Shown here: positions 1 to 8,127 of the stretch, one piece after another
How the letters are laid out: every line of letters starts with the position of its first letter
How positions within the stretch are numbered: the stretch's first letter is position 1
Origin: Acidobacteriota bacterium
Lineage (GTDB): Bacteria; Acidobacteriota; Holophagae; Acanthopleuribacterales; Acanthopleuribacteraceae
Assembly (NCBI GenBank): GCA_002747255.1
Contig: PDUC01000056.1
Location: 1 to 45,950 of the forward strand
DNA length: 45,950 nucleotides
Reading direction: 5' to 3'
Notes under the pieces: model-generated
The model's input: the letters and a program-made list of their open reading frames with translations, nothing else
The model's database searches: none
Told to the model about the DNA's origin: nothing
Made by a program: the position numbers and the translations under genes

Positions 1-426
1 ACCCAGGAGTTCAGGCGGCGCTATTTTAAGCGCTTCAATATCGCCCAGGCTGTTTTTGACTTTGTAGACGGTTCCACTGGCGCCTTCACCCAGACGGGAA
101 ATAACCGTAAAGCTGCCAATTTGTTCGCCTTCCACGAAGTAGCCGTCGTCTTTTTGCTGCTGGCGTTTCAGGATCTCTTCCGTAATGGAGCCTTGAGCAT
201 CGACGTAAACGGATCGCTCACCGGGATTGAAGGCGGCTTCTTCACTGCCGCGTTTTTGTGCATTCCCGGTACTTGTTTTCTCCTGGTATGAATCTGCATT
301 CCGCCCTGTTTGTCTGCGTTTCAAAAAATCATCCGTAACAGAACCGTGAGCATCGGCATAACGTGTTTTGTCTTTGGGCCTGAATCCATGCGTGCTCTTA
401 TCGCGTTCTCGATTGTTTTCCGCCAT
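1..426 (-). CDS. Ser/Thr protein kinase, N-terminal part (runs off window)
   Basis: The reading frame is open from the ATG at 426 to the window edge, giving the first 142 residues only. A glycine-rich ATP loop (RLGEGASGTVYKV, residues 111-123) and the following ALK lysine (K134) identify a Hanks-type (PknB-like) protein kinase; the catalytic loop lies outside the window. AGGAGGAGAG precedes the ATG and supports the start. The roughly 100 residues before the kinase fold are polar and contain two copies of an 18-residue motif (residues 22-39 and 73-90, consensus Y-x-DA-x-GS-[VI]-T-[DE]-[DE]-x-LKR-x-Q). A PP2C phosphatase lies two genes upstream on the same strand, so the two could act on common substrates; that link is inferred. 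Confidence 0.85.
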   Translation of the reverse strand, partial: MAENNRERDKSTHGFRPKDKTRYADAHGSVTDDFLKRRQTGRNADSYQEKTSTGNAQKRGSEEAAFNPGERSVYVDAQGSITEEILKRQQQKDDGYFVEGEQIGSFTVISRLGEGASGTVYKVKNSLGDIEALKIAPPELLG

Positions 427-578
427 CCGGCTCTCCTCCTCTGGATGTGTAACCTCTCACATTTCGGCTATTCTATAAAAAAACACTTGCAAAATGAAGG
501 GCTGTTTAGAAGTAGTCAACCTGCCATTTTCAGCACTAATAAAGAGATGCATGTAAGAGAAAAGGCTTACCGTTTTTT

Positions 579-1292
579 TCATGCTTTAAACACGCCGCGC
601 AGCATGTTTCTCTTTCTGCCGAAGCCCTTGGCCTTCTGCATGGCAAAACCGGCTTCCTCCAGCCCTCTTCTCACAAAGCCTGAAGCGGTGTAGGTTGAGA
701 GGGTTGTTCCGCTTTTACTGTGGGCGGCAAGAGCCGAAAAAACGCGCTCGTTCCAGAGTTCCGGGTTGTGGGCGGGCACAAAGCCATCGTAAAACCAGGC
801 GTCCACTTGAAATGGACGACTCTCAAGACCAGCAGAAGCGTCTCCGATAAAGAGGTTGAGCTCCACGTGCCATTCCTTCCATACCATTTTATTCCAGCCA
901 GGTTGAATCTTTTTATATGCCGGTAAAATGGTTCGGGCTAACTTGAGATGCCGCTGACAGACCCACTGTTCAAATGCATCGGGGTGAATGGGGTATTTTT
1001 CAAAACTGTTAAACCGCAGGCACGCAGTTTCAGCCCTGCTCTCAAGCCACCTTTCAAGCACGACGAAGAAATTCAGACCCGTTCCAAAGCCAATTTCGCC
1101 AATCTGAAAGACGTCTGCGGCCCGCCAGGCTTCTGGCAGGTTGTTGCCCTGAAGGAAGACGTACTCGCTTTCTTCCCGACCTTCACCCATGGAATAGTAG
1201 CGGTCCTGAAACAAATTGGAGAAAGGTTCATTCAAATCGGTTAAAGACAAATCGGCCCAGTTACACGGACCCGCATCTGATTTGCCAACCAT
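579..1292 (-). CDS. mnmD: tRNA 5-methylaminomethyl-2-thiouridine methyltransferase, MnmD type
   Basis: This 237-residue protein matches the methyltransferase half of MnmC (DUF752), which uses SAM to methylate the aminomethyl group on tRNA wobble uridine 34. The SAM loop GEIGFGTGLN is at residues 65-74, the family motif YDGFVPAHNPELW at 168-180, and the C-terminal end GFGRKRNMLRGVF at 223-235. There is no FAD oxidase half, so it is the stand-alone MnmD form. Its start lies 6 bp after the stop of the PP2C gene, so the two are probably co-transcribed. No strong Shine-Dalgarno is visible, consistent with translational coupling. Confidence 0.9.
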   Translation of the reverse strand: MVGKSDAGPCNWADLSLTDLNEPFSNLFQDRYYSMGEGREESEYVFLQGNNLPEAWRAADVFQIGEIGFGTGLNFFVVLERWLESRAETACLRFNSFEKYPIHPDAFEQWVCQRHLKLARTILPAYKKIQPGWNKMVWKEWHVELNLFIGDASAGLESRPFQVDAWFYDGFVPAHNPELWNERVFSALAAHSKSGTTLSTYTASGFVRRGLEEAGFAMQKAKGFGRKRNMLRGVFKA

Positions 1293-1298
1293 GAAGAC

Positions 1299-2381
1299 TC
1301 ACTTGTGTTGATAAACGACTACGGTGGCGTTGTCGGGTTTGGTGTAGATGGGAGCCGAAGGGGTCTGCCATTTCATGTTGGCTTGAATGATTTCCTTAAA
1401 AAGCGCGTCCACCAGTTCACGGGGATCGGCGTGCGTTTGAATCATGCGATGCACTTCCTGCGGATGCAGTGTTTCAATGCCATCGGACGCGAGCACCAGC
1501 ACATCCCCGGGTTTCATTTCAAAACTCCAGGGTTTCCAGTCTGGATCGTAATTCTTGCCGATGGCGTTGGAGATAATATGCCTGCTGGCCAGATAGTTGT
1601 TATCGGCAAAGAGATCGCTGAGTTGGTCTAAATCAAGCCACTGGCCCATGGGAGAAAGCATTTCCATGTGATCGTCTCGAGACCAGAACAGCAGAACATC
1701 GCCAACCTGTGAAACTTCACATTCATTACCCGTAATGGTCAGAGCCGTTGCGGCAGCCTGACTCACTTCGTTGGGAAAGCACTCAAATTCGGGAATAATC
1801 TCGCATAGGGCCTGCTCGAGTTTTCTCAATTTGCGGCAGGCCACCTGAAAAACCTCGTAGCTGGAGCGATCGGGATGTTTATCGAACAAATCCAGAATCA
1901 CATAACTGGCAACTTCACCCACCAGACAATCACCTACCCCGTCACAGACAACCAGTCGCAAAAAATCAGGATGGCAAAAAATCCCGAAACCATCTTCATT
2001 GACCGCCTTGTAATTGACACCGCGGTGGGTCAGCCCGACCGCTACATCCGATATGACCATGCCATGCTCATTGCCGGCGCAGATATTGGGATGCTTCTGT
2101 TTCTTCAATAGCCTGTAGAGTTTATCTGTCGCCATTTTCTTGAAAATGTGGTTCTTGGCCTCTGATTCAACATACCGAAACCAGGTGTATTGATCCATTG
2201 CCTGGGCCAGATATTTCATGTAAACATGAGTAAAGTGGCCGAAAAGCTGATCCAAACCCTCGTATCGCATGCGTTTGGAGAGCAATCTGTGGATGTCTTC
2301 CCTGCTTAATGCCGGGACTTTCAAAGGTATTGGAATTCGTTCCATCTGTTTCACACAACTCAACATAGCGTTGAAGTTCAT
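1299..2381 (-). CDS. PP2C-family Ser/Thr protein phosphatase
   Basis: A 360-residue cytosolic protein. The PP2C metal-binding motifs are present in order: NEDGFG (128-133), VCDGVGD (145-151), GDVLLFW (227-233), LASDGIE (297-303) and DNATVVV (350-356). The aspartates of these motifs bind the Mn/Mg pair in the family. About 110 N-terminal residues, helical in character and without a recognised domain, precede the phosphatase fold. It would remove phosphate from Ser/Thr in proteins. The truncated kinase at the left edge of the window lies on the same strand, with mnmD between them. The start ATG at 2381 was chosen because the frame closes soon upstream. Confidence 0.9.
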   Translation of the reverse strand: MNFNAMLSCVKQMERIPIPLKVPALSREDIHRLLSKRMRYEGLDQLFGHFTHVYMKYLAQAMDQYTWFRYVESEAKNHIFKKMATDKLYRLLKKQKHPNICAGNEHGMVISDVAVGLTHRGVNYKAVNEDGFGIFCHPDFLRLVVCDGVGDCLVGEVASYVILDLFDKHPDRSSYEVFQVACRKLRKLEQALCEIIPEFECFPNEVSQAAATALTITGNECEVSQVGDVLLFWSRDDHMEMLSPMGQWLDLDQLSDLFADNNYLASRHIISNAIGKNYDPDWKPWSFEMKPGDVLVLASDGIETLHPQEVHRMIQTHADPRELVDALFKEIIQANMKWQTPSAPIYTKPDNATVVVYQHK

Positions 2382-2675
2382 CTTCTCACTATTTTAAGTC
2401 AACGTCTACTTTTTTTCTGGTGCCTTTGCTTTTCAGGAAAAATAAATAGAGAAACCTGGGCATCTCAACCAACCCCGATCAAAGCAGACACGTCAGCAAC
2501 AAAAAGAAAGAACAGTACACGGGAAATCGATCATTTGCGCATTTTATCAGACTGCATACGGAAAACGGGTTTGCTCTGGAATACGATAAGCGGATTGAGG
2601 GGTGCGTTTTCTCCTGCGGCATACCTGTTACTTTCTGTTCGCGGCAGTGTTAATATTAAAACAAGGTGGAAAAAA
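2382..2675. other. Divergent intergenic region between the PP2C gene and nadE
   Basis: This 294-bp gap separates divergent genes and must hold their promoters. The frame of nadE stays open back to 2535, but a clear Shine-Dalgarno (AAGGTGGA, 2664-2670) lies directly before the ATG at 2676, so the upstream part is treated as non-coding. I see no repeat, RNA gene or convincing operator here. Confidence 0.5.
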
Positions 2676-4634
2676 ATGGGAAAACCGATAAAAAAAGTAA
2701 CATGCTGCCTGGCGGCCGTCAATCAAACGCCTATGGATTGGAAAGGCAATATCGATCGCATTGCAAGTGCCATTCTCACCGCTGAAAAGCAGGGTGCTCA
2801 TATTCTCTGCACCCCTGAGCTGAGTATCACGGGCTATGGATGTGAAGATTACTTTTTACGGCGCGATCTTCCAGTTAGAGCTTTAACATACGCAGAAAAA
2901 CTCGCTGAAGTTGCTCCAGACATGGTGGTGATGGTTGGGTTACCGATTGTGTTTGAAGGCAAAAACTACAATGCAATGGCCTTGCTCCACGGTGGAACAA
3001 TCAGGGGCCTTGTTCCTAAAACGCATTTGGCAAAAAAGGGTATTCACTATGAACCGCGCTGGTTCTCAGGCTGGGAGCTTAACCGATTAGCGGAATACCC
3101 CTGCCAGGAGTTCGACCGTTGCGATAAAGAAACCATCCCATTGGGTAACTTGACTTTCAATCTCGGCGGATACCTTTTTGGTCTCGAGATTTGTGAGGAT
3201 GCCTGGGTTGAGGACAGCCTGCGACCCTGCAGTCAGGTTGCTGAAAAGAGACACGCTGTGTTCAATGCCAGCGCCAGCCATTTTGCACTTGATAAAGTCC
3301 AGCAAAGGGATCATCTTATCGCATCCTCTTCTAAAACATTCAATCTCGACTATTTCTATACCAACCTGCTGGGTTGCGAGTCGGGTCGGGCCATCTATGA
3401 CGGCGAAATGATGGTCGGCCAATACGGACAAATTGTCAATCGAAGCAAAAGACTCAGCCTGGATGAAACAGTGGTTTTAACACATTGTGTGAGTTATGAG
3501 CCCAGAGAAACCTCCAGGGCAGTCTTCCTGAAACCCAGCAAGCCTGAAGTGGAACCTTCATTTCAGCCCAGCACTGTTCGCAGTTATGCAAATAAGTTCG
3601 AGGAATTTACCGCTGCTGCCAGTCTCGGGTTATTTGACTACTTGCGAAAGAGTCATTCAAGGGGGTTCACCATCTCACTGAGTGGCGGTGTTGACAGTGC
3701 GGTTTGTGCCATTCTGGCCCATGTTACCTGTGAGAGAATGGGCGGCTTACTAGATGCAAAGGATCACAGACTGGATTACCTGGGACTCGATGATCCATGC
3801 CGCGAAACAAGTCAAGAGCGATCGACTCTATCCGCTAAGATGATCACCACGGTCTATCAAGCAACCAGGAATTCCAGTTCTACCACCCGAAAAGCTGCCA
3901 AAATCCTGGCCCGTCATCTGGGTACACGTCATTTGGAGCTGGATATCGATCCCATTGTTGAATCGTATCAATCACTCATATCCAATTCCATCCAGCGCCC
4001 GCTGAGTTGGCAAAAGGACGATCTGGTACTGCAAAATATCCAGGCACGATCCAGAGGGCCCGCTGTCTGGATGCTGGCCAATTTATCTGGCAGCTTGCTT
4101 TTAACCACCAGTAACCGTTCGGAAGTTGCTGTGGGGTATGCCACTATGGATGGAGATACCTGTGGCGGACTCGCACCCATTGCGGGAGTTGAAAAGACAT
4201 TTCTGTGTCGGTGGCTGGCCCACCTGGAACAAAACAACCTGACCCTGTGCGATAACATACCCGCTTTGGAATTGATCAATAAACAAGACCCGACAGCCGA
4301 ACTCAGACCACCGGAAAAAGCACAAACAGACGAAAAAGACCTGATGCCTTACGAGATTCTGGATGCGTTGGAGGAAGCCCTGGTGCTTAGAAGGGAACCA
4401 ATTGAACAAGTCTATGCGGGTTTATTAAAAGAGTTTGGCCATCAATTCCACCCTGATCTTCTGCGGGACTGGACACGGCATTTCACCAGACTTTTTGCCA
4501 TCAGCCAGTGGAAAAGAGAACGCTATGCCCCCTCTTTCCATTTAGACGACCGCAGTCTCGACCCCAAAACATGGGCCCGCTTCCCCATTCTGTCTGGCAA
4601 TTTTCAGGTGGAAATCGAAGAATGGCTGCCCTGA
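2676..4634 (+). CDS. nadE: Glutamine-dependent NAD+ synthetase
   Basis: A 652-residue two-domain enzyme that amidates nicotinate adenine dinucleotide to NAD+ using glutamine nitrogen, the last step of NAD synthesis. The N-terminal nitrilase-type glutaminase carries the catalytic triad: E48 in TPELSITGYG, K115 in VPKTHLA and C173 in LEICEDAW. The C-terminal synthetase carries the PP-loop SLSGGVDSAV (SGGVDS at 336-341). The length is normal for the two-domain form. The start at 2676 was chosen over the longer open frame from 2535 because of the Shine-Dalgarno AAGGTGGA and because the domain begins immediately after it. Confidence 0.95.
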   Translation: MGKPIKKVTCCLAAVNQTPMDWKGNIDRIASAILTAEKQGAHILCTPELSITGYGCEDYFLRRDLPVRALTYAEKLAEVAPDMVVMVGLPIVFEGKNYNAMALLHGGTIRGLVPKTHLAKKGIHYEPRWFSGWELNRLAEYPCQEFDRCDKETIPLGNLTFNLGGYLFGLEICEDAWVEDSLRPCSQVAEKRHAVFNASASHFALDKVQQRDHLIASSSKTFNLDYFYTNLLGCESGRAIYDGEMMVGQYGQIVNRSKRLSLDETVVLTHCVSYEPRETSRAVFLKPSKPEVEPSFQPSTVRSYANKFEEFTAAASLGLFDYLRKSHSRGFTISLSGGVDSAVCAILAHVTCERMGGLLDAKDHRLDYLGLDDPCRETSQERSTLSAKMITTVYQATRNSSSTTRKAAKILARHLGTRHLELDIDPIVESYQSLISNSIQRPLSWQKDDLVLQNIQARSRGPAVWMLANLSGSLLLTTSNRSEVAVGYATMDGDTCGGLAPIAGVEKTFLCRWLAHLEQNNLTLCDNIPALELINKQDPTAELRPPEKAQTDEKDLMPYEILDALEEALVLRREPIEQVYAGLLKEFGHQFHPDLLRDWTRHFTRLFAISQWKRERYAPSFHLDDRSLDPKTWARFPILSGNFQVEIEEWLP

Positions 4635-4719
4635 GACACTCATTCAAAATCGAAATGCTAAACATGTTGCTATTTCCAGATCAACGAACTAAACTTAGAA
4701 TGTATTTGTTGGAGATACA

Positions 4720-5403
4720 GTGGTTATGAGTATAGAAAAACTTGGAAAGCAACAATTTAAAGTGGAACTGAATCGCAGTAATACGGATTACATTTCCAAA
4801 ATCGTTATGAACGTTCTTCTGGAGCATTTTGAGGAAAAGTGCATTGCGGGTGAGTTGTTGCATTACAGACAGATTGAAAAACGGCTTGCGGCTTGTCTGC
4901 CTAAAGCAGTTGATCCCATTCACAACCGCATTTTGGCAGCATGCGAAAGTGCGCTGAATCAGGTGCCCAATCAAACCAATAGAAAAAACCTGTTTGGCCG
5001 CGCGTTAATTGAAAAAATTATCGTTTATCCGGAAACAAAAACCAAATGGTTGAACTGGTTCAAAAAGAACTATTTGAACCCGTTTTTACAGGAAGTACGT
5101 ATCAGTATGGGCGCGCAAAACTTCGATTATTTCAATGACCTTCTCGATATGGCACTCCAAAACGAATGCATGATTCACGATTTGGAAAAGGCGCATTTGG
5201 ATTGGTCGGCCTTTTTTCTCCATACACGCGTCAACCTGATGCTGACAAAAGCCCGCAAACTCAGACAGTGGCTATGCAACGCCAACAATCAGGATGTGTT
5301 CCTTGAATCAATTAACAAAAAAAGTAAAAAAGGCATTCGCCCTTTTTCATCAAAGGATTTATGGCACATTCTCGATGCCTGGGAATACGACAGCGAAGAA
5401 TAA
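4720..5403 (+). CDS. Hypothetical protein
   Basis: A 227-residue soluble, helix-rich protein with no motif I recognise. It is rich in Lys, Asn and aromatic residues, has no signal peptide or membrane segment, and ends acidic (DAWEYDSEE). Two starts are possible: GTG 4720, five bases after GGAG (4711-4714), or ATG 4726, eleven bases after it; the first has the better spacing. It follows nadE by 85 bp in the same direction and is followed by the repeat patch. It is likely a real gene because the frame is long and has a ribosome binding site; its function is unknown. Confidence 0.65.
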   Translation: MVMSIEKLGKQQFKVELNRSNTDYISKIVMNVLLEHFEEKCIAGELLHYRQIEKRLAACLPKAVDPIHNRILAACESALNQVPNQTNRKNLFGRALIEKIIVYPETKTKWLNWFKKNYLNPFLQEVRISMGAQNFDYFNDLLDMALQNECMIHDLEKAHLDWSAFFLHTRVNLMLTKARKLRQWLCNANNQDVFLESINKKSKKGIRPFSSKDLWHILDAWEYDSEE

Positions 5404-5448
5404 GGCGAAAAAAAAAGATTCGCCAGGCACAGTTTGCTTGTTTGCAAT

Positions 5449-5790
5449 ACGCTTGAATCCATCTGTTTGCAACCGCGAATAAACACGCACTGTTTGTAAC
5501 CACGAATGAACACGAATTCACACGAATCATTTTGTGGCACAGTTTGGTTTCATTCCAGTTTGGTGCATTCATAATTCAACAGCAGACTAACATGAAGCAT
5601 TTCATCTTCCATTACATGACAAACCCAACTTCAACATTCGTGTCCATTCGTGGTTAAAAAAAGAAACCACAGATGAACACAGATAGGTGTATCAGGAAGC
5701 CGTTCACAAAATCGCTGGTTGTGCATTTGTGGTTCTGGGTGTTCCTACCATCCCATACAGGCTTATTTTCATTGGCAGGTTCCTTTCACT
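5449..5790. repeat. Interspersed repeat, partial type-A copy (left cluster)
   Basis: This contains the end and then the beginning of the type-A unit seen again at 6510 and 7363: AACCACGAATGAACACGAAT, a spacer with TTTTGTGGCACAGTTT, then CATTCGTGTCCATTCGTGGTT, an A-run, AACCACAGATGAACACAGAT and GTGTATCAGGAAGCCGTTCAC. The last part reads as VYQEAVHKIAGCAFVVLGV, which resembles the beginning of GxxExxY-family proteins. Small open frames in this stretch encode the well-known spurious VHSW/VVK-type peptides and are not genes. Confidence 0.8.
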
Positions 5791-5866
5791 ACAGTGAATA
5801 CAGATTAAAATAATTCACAAAGTCAAGCTCAGCATGCCATCTCCAACAAACAAGTGATATCACATT

Positions 5867-5897
5867 TTGCTTGCAAAGGCCGTTGTGATCTTATAAG
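5867..5897 (+). promoter_or_regulatory. Putative hicAB promoter
   Basis: A possible -35 (TTGCTT 5867-5872, or TTGCAA 5871-5876) and -10 (TATAAG 5892-5897) precede hicA. The spacing is not ideal for either (19 or 15 bp). A transcript would begin only a few bases before the hicA ATG at 5906. Confidence 0.4.
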
Positions 5898-5900
5898 ATC
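5887..5900. promoter_or_regulatory. Perfect 14-bp palindrome, candidate HicB operator
   Basis: GATCTTATAAGATC is a perfect palindrome that covers the putative -10 box and ends 5 bp before the hicA ATG. HicB antitoxins with ribbon-helix-helix tails bind palindromes in their own promoter, so this is the obvious autoregulatory site. The binding itself is inferred. Confidence 0.5.
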
Positions 5901-5905
5901 TGCTT

Positions 5906-6175
5906 ATGAATAACAAACACAAGAAAACACTCAGAGCTATCTTTGAGAATCCAGTCAACGGAAATATTGAGTGGAAAAAAATCGAATCTTTACTTATCGC
6001 TTTGGGTGCAACTCGCACAGAGAGAGAGGGTTCAGCCGTGAGTTTTGTGTTAAACGATATTCGAGTGGACTTTCATCGTCCACATCCAGCTAAAGCCGCA
6101 TTACGCTACAGAGTAAAAGATACTCGGAAATTCTTGGAAATGGCAGGAGTACATGATGAACATAATGAAATATAA
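5906..6175 (+). CDS. hicA: Type II toxin HicA (mRNA interferase family)
   Basis: An 89-residue protein with the compact dsRBD-like HicA fold: a helix-rich start, then GATRTEREGSAVSFVLN and FHRPHP. HicA toxins cleave mRNA during translation stress. It overlaps hicB by 23 bp in the usual toxin-first order. The classic GSH catalytic histidine is replaced by Ala in this copy (EGSA), as far as I know a feature of the HRPHP subgroup; histidines remain in FHRPHP. No Shine-Dalgarno precedes the ATG, so translation may be weak or leaderless. The pair sits between copies of the interspersed repeat, suggesting acquisition. Confidence 0.85.
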   Translation: MNNKHKKTLRAIFENPVNGNIEWKKIESLLIALGATRTEREGSAVSFVLNDIRVDFHRPHPAKAALRYRVKDTRKFLEMAGVHDEHNEI

Positions 6176-6488
6176 AGGCTATGTTGCTCGCATAGAGTAT
6201 GATAATGAAGACCGAATATTTGTTGGCCACTTATCTGGCATCAAAGACATTGTTGGATTTCATGGAGCAACTGTAGATGAACTGGAAAATGCATTCCACG
6301 AATCTGTAAATAACTATATCGCAATAAGTGAAAAAACAGGTAGGTTGGCACAAAAACCATACTCTGGAAAAATATTACTAAGGGTTCCCCCTGAAATACA
6401 CGCGGCTGTAGCAACCGTTGCCCAGGCAAAGGGTAAAAGTATCAATCAATGGGCTACAGAAACGCTCAGAAAAGCAGCTCACATCTAA
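6153..6488 (+). CDS. hicB: Antitoxin HicB
   Basis: A 111-residue HicB antitoxin. The N-terminal half (YKGYVARIEYDNEDRIFVGH, then DIVGFHGATVDELENAFHES) is the degenerate RNase-H-like domain that neutralises HicA. The C-terminal part (ILLRVPPEIHAAVATVAQ followed by GKSINQWATETL) is a ribbon-helix-helix DNA-binding domain. AGGAG at 6145-6149 suits ATG 6156 (spacing 6) better than ATG 6153 (spacing 3). It overlaps the 3' end of hicA. The candidate operator is the palindrome at 5887-5900. Confidence 0.9.
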   Translation: MMNIMKYKGYVARIEYDNEDRIFVGHLSGIKDIVGFHGATVDELENAFHESVNNYIAISEKTGRLAQKPYSGKILLRVPPEIHAAVATVAQAKGKSINQWATETLRKAAHI

Positions 6489-6509
6489 AGTTTGTTTCGT
6501 GGTTAATAA

Positions 6510-6924
6510 AAGAAACCACAGATAAACACAGATAGGTGTATCAGGAAGCCGTTCACAAAAAATCGCTGGTTGTTCTGGGTGTTCATACCATCCCAGACAG
6601 GCGCATTTTCATTCTTCTCTACCGAATTGTTAATATGACATACCAAACTGAACGGAAAACAACAATACCATAAAAAATATTTGTGTCCATTCGTGGTTCC
6701 TTCTTCAAAAAATACAACACGACCTCACAGTCATCCAGGCTCTTGAATCTATCTGTTTGAAACCACGAATGAACACGAATTAACACGAATAATTTTGTGG
6801 CACAGTTTGATTTCATTCCAATTTGGAACATTCATAATTCAGCGGCAGACTAACATGAAGCCTTTCACCTTCCATTACATATGACAAACCCAACTTCAAC
6901 ATTCGTGTCCATTCGTGGTTAATA
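6510..6924. repeat. Type-A repeat copy 2
   Basis: A near-complete copy of the roughly 410-bp type-A unit. It runs from AACCACAGATAAACACAGAT through GTGTATCAGGAAGCCGTTCAC, a segment with CTCTACCGAATTGTTAA, then AACCACGAATGAACACGAAT and ends at CATTCGTGTCCATTCGTGGTT. It starts about 20 bp after the hicB stop. The remnant of the GxxExxY-like frame is further decayed here, with an internal deletion after VYQEAVHK. Confidence 0.8.
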
Positions 6925-7137
6925 AAAGAAACCACAGATAAACACTGATATTCATATAGGAAGCCACCCACAAAACCATAGGTTATCCATCTGAGGTTCT
7001 GAACGTGATTCATTGATTAAGAAACCTCTATTCGGTTGCTCCATATTCAATTCAATTCGTTCATTCGTGTGAATTCGTGTTCATTAGTGGTTAAAAATAA
7101 TCCGTGTCCATCTGTGTCCATCTGTGGTTAAAAAAAA
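6925..7137. repeat. Type-B repeat copy 1
   Basis: A roughly 210-bp unit that begins AAACCACAGATAAACACTGA. It contains AGGAAGCCACCCACAAAACC and ends with CCGTGTCCATCTGTG-type terminal repeats. It is the first of three copies (others at 7138 and 7806) and is in direct tandem with the second. Confidence 0.75.
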
Positions 7138-7350
7138 AGAAACCACAGATGAACACAGATAAACACTGATATTTATATAGGAAGCCACCCGCAAAAACCA
7201 TAAGTTATCCATTTGAGGTTCTGAATGTGATTCATCGATTAAGAAACCTGTATTCAGTTGCTCCATATTCAATTCAATTCGTTCATTCGTGTCCATTCGT
7301 GTGCATTCGTGGTTAAAACTGATCCGTGTCCATCTGTGTCCATCTGTGGT
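7138..7350. repeat. Type-B repeat copy 2
   Basis: This tandem copy of the preceding unit has the least decayed reading frame. From about 7179 it reads YRKPPAKTISYPFEVLNV then IHRLRNLYSVAPY, which follows the pattern of a GxxExxY-family N terminus (helix, K-I-x-G-x-x-x-EV-x-N) without the conserved glycines. Confidence 0.75.
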
Positions 7351-7362
7351 TTTAAAAAAAGG

Positions 7363-7773
7363 AACCACAGATGGACACAGATAAACACAGATAGGTGTAT
7401 CAGGAAGCCGTTCACAAAATCGCTGGTTGTGCATTGGAGGTACTGGGTGTTCATACCATCCCGGACAGACACATTTTCATTCTTCTCTACCGAATTGTTA
7501 ACATGACATACCAAACTGAACGGGAAAAAAACAATACCATGAAAAATATTTGTGTCCATTCGTGGTTTCTTCTTCAAAAAACACAACACGACCTTATAGT
7601 CATCAAGGCTCTTGAATCCATCTGTTTGTAACCACGAATGAACACGAATTAACACGAATAATTTTGTGGCACAGCTTCGTTCATTCATAATTCAGTGGCA
7701 GACTAACATAAAGTCCTTTATCTTCCATCACATGACAAACCCATCTTTAACATTCGTGTCCATTCGTGGTTAA
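7363..7773. repeat. Type-A repeat copy 3
   Basis: This is the best preserved type-A copy. From 7396 it reads VYQEAVHKIAGCALEVLGV, close to the GxxExxY-family start (K-I-x-G-C-A-x-EV-x-x-x-LG), before the frame degenerates. Its ends are the AACCACAGATGGACACAGAT and CATTCGTGTCCATTCGTGGTT motifs. Confidence 0.8.
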
Positions 7774-7805
7774 AAGTAATCCGTGTCCATCTGTGTCCAT
7801 CTGTG

Positions 7806-8003
7806 GTTTAAAAAAAGGAACCACAGATGAACACAGATAAACACTGATATTTATATAGGAAGCCACCCGCAAAACCATAGGTTATCCATCTGAGGTTCTG
7901 AATGTGTTTCATCGATTAAGAAACCTGTATTCGGTTGTTCCATATTCAATTCAATCCGTTCATTCGTGTGAATTCGTGTGCATTCGTGGTTAAAAATAAT
8001 CCG
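7806..8003. repeat. Type-B repeat copy 3 and degenerate tail
   Basis: This third type-B copy is followed, up to about 8082, by shorter degenerate pieces (CCATTCGTGGTT, TTCGCGTGCATTGGTGGTT, TTCGCGTGTATCCGT). The last piece ends only a few bases before the -35 box of the thiamine operon, so the array has grown or inserted right up to that promoter. Confidence 0.75.
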
Positions 8004-8089
8004 TGTCCATTCGTGGTTCCTCCTTCAAAAACACAACGCTTATTCGCGTGCATTGGTGGTTCATCACTTATTCGCGTGTATCCGTCAAA

Positions 8090-8119
8090 TTGCACTTCAC
8101 TCCTCACTGGTGTTATACT
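8090..8119 (+). promoter_or_regulatory. Sigma-70-type promoter of the thiamine operon
   Basis: TTGCAC (8090-8095) and TATACT (8114-8119) are separated by 18 bp. Start of transcription would be at about 8126, immediately before the first base pair of the riboswitch P1 stem, which supports the call. Confidence 0.7.
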
Positions 8120-8127
8120 GTTTCTGG

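Noticed and set aside
7084-7688. Several 60-140-residue open frames with VHSWF/CPSVV/WTRMNTD-type peptides
   Set aside because: They are translations of the CATTCGTGTCCATTCGTGG repeats in different frames, a known source of false proteins, without ribosome sites.
5449-8003. Possible CRISPR array from many short direct repeats
   Set aside because: The repeats are irregular in length and spacing, spacers are themselves repeated, and no cas gene is present.
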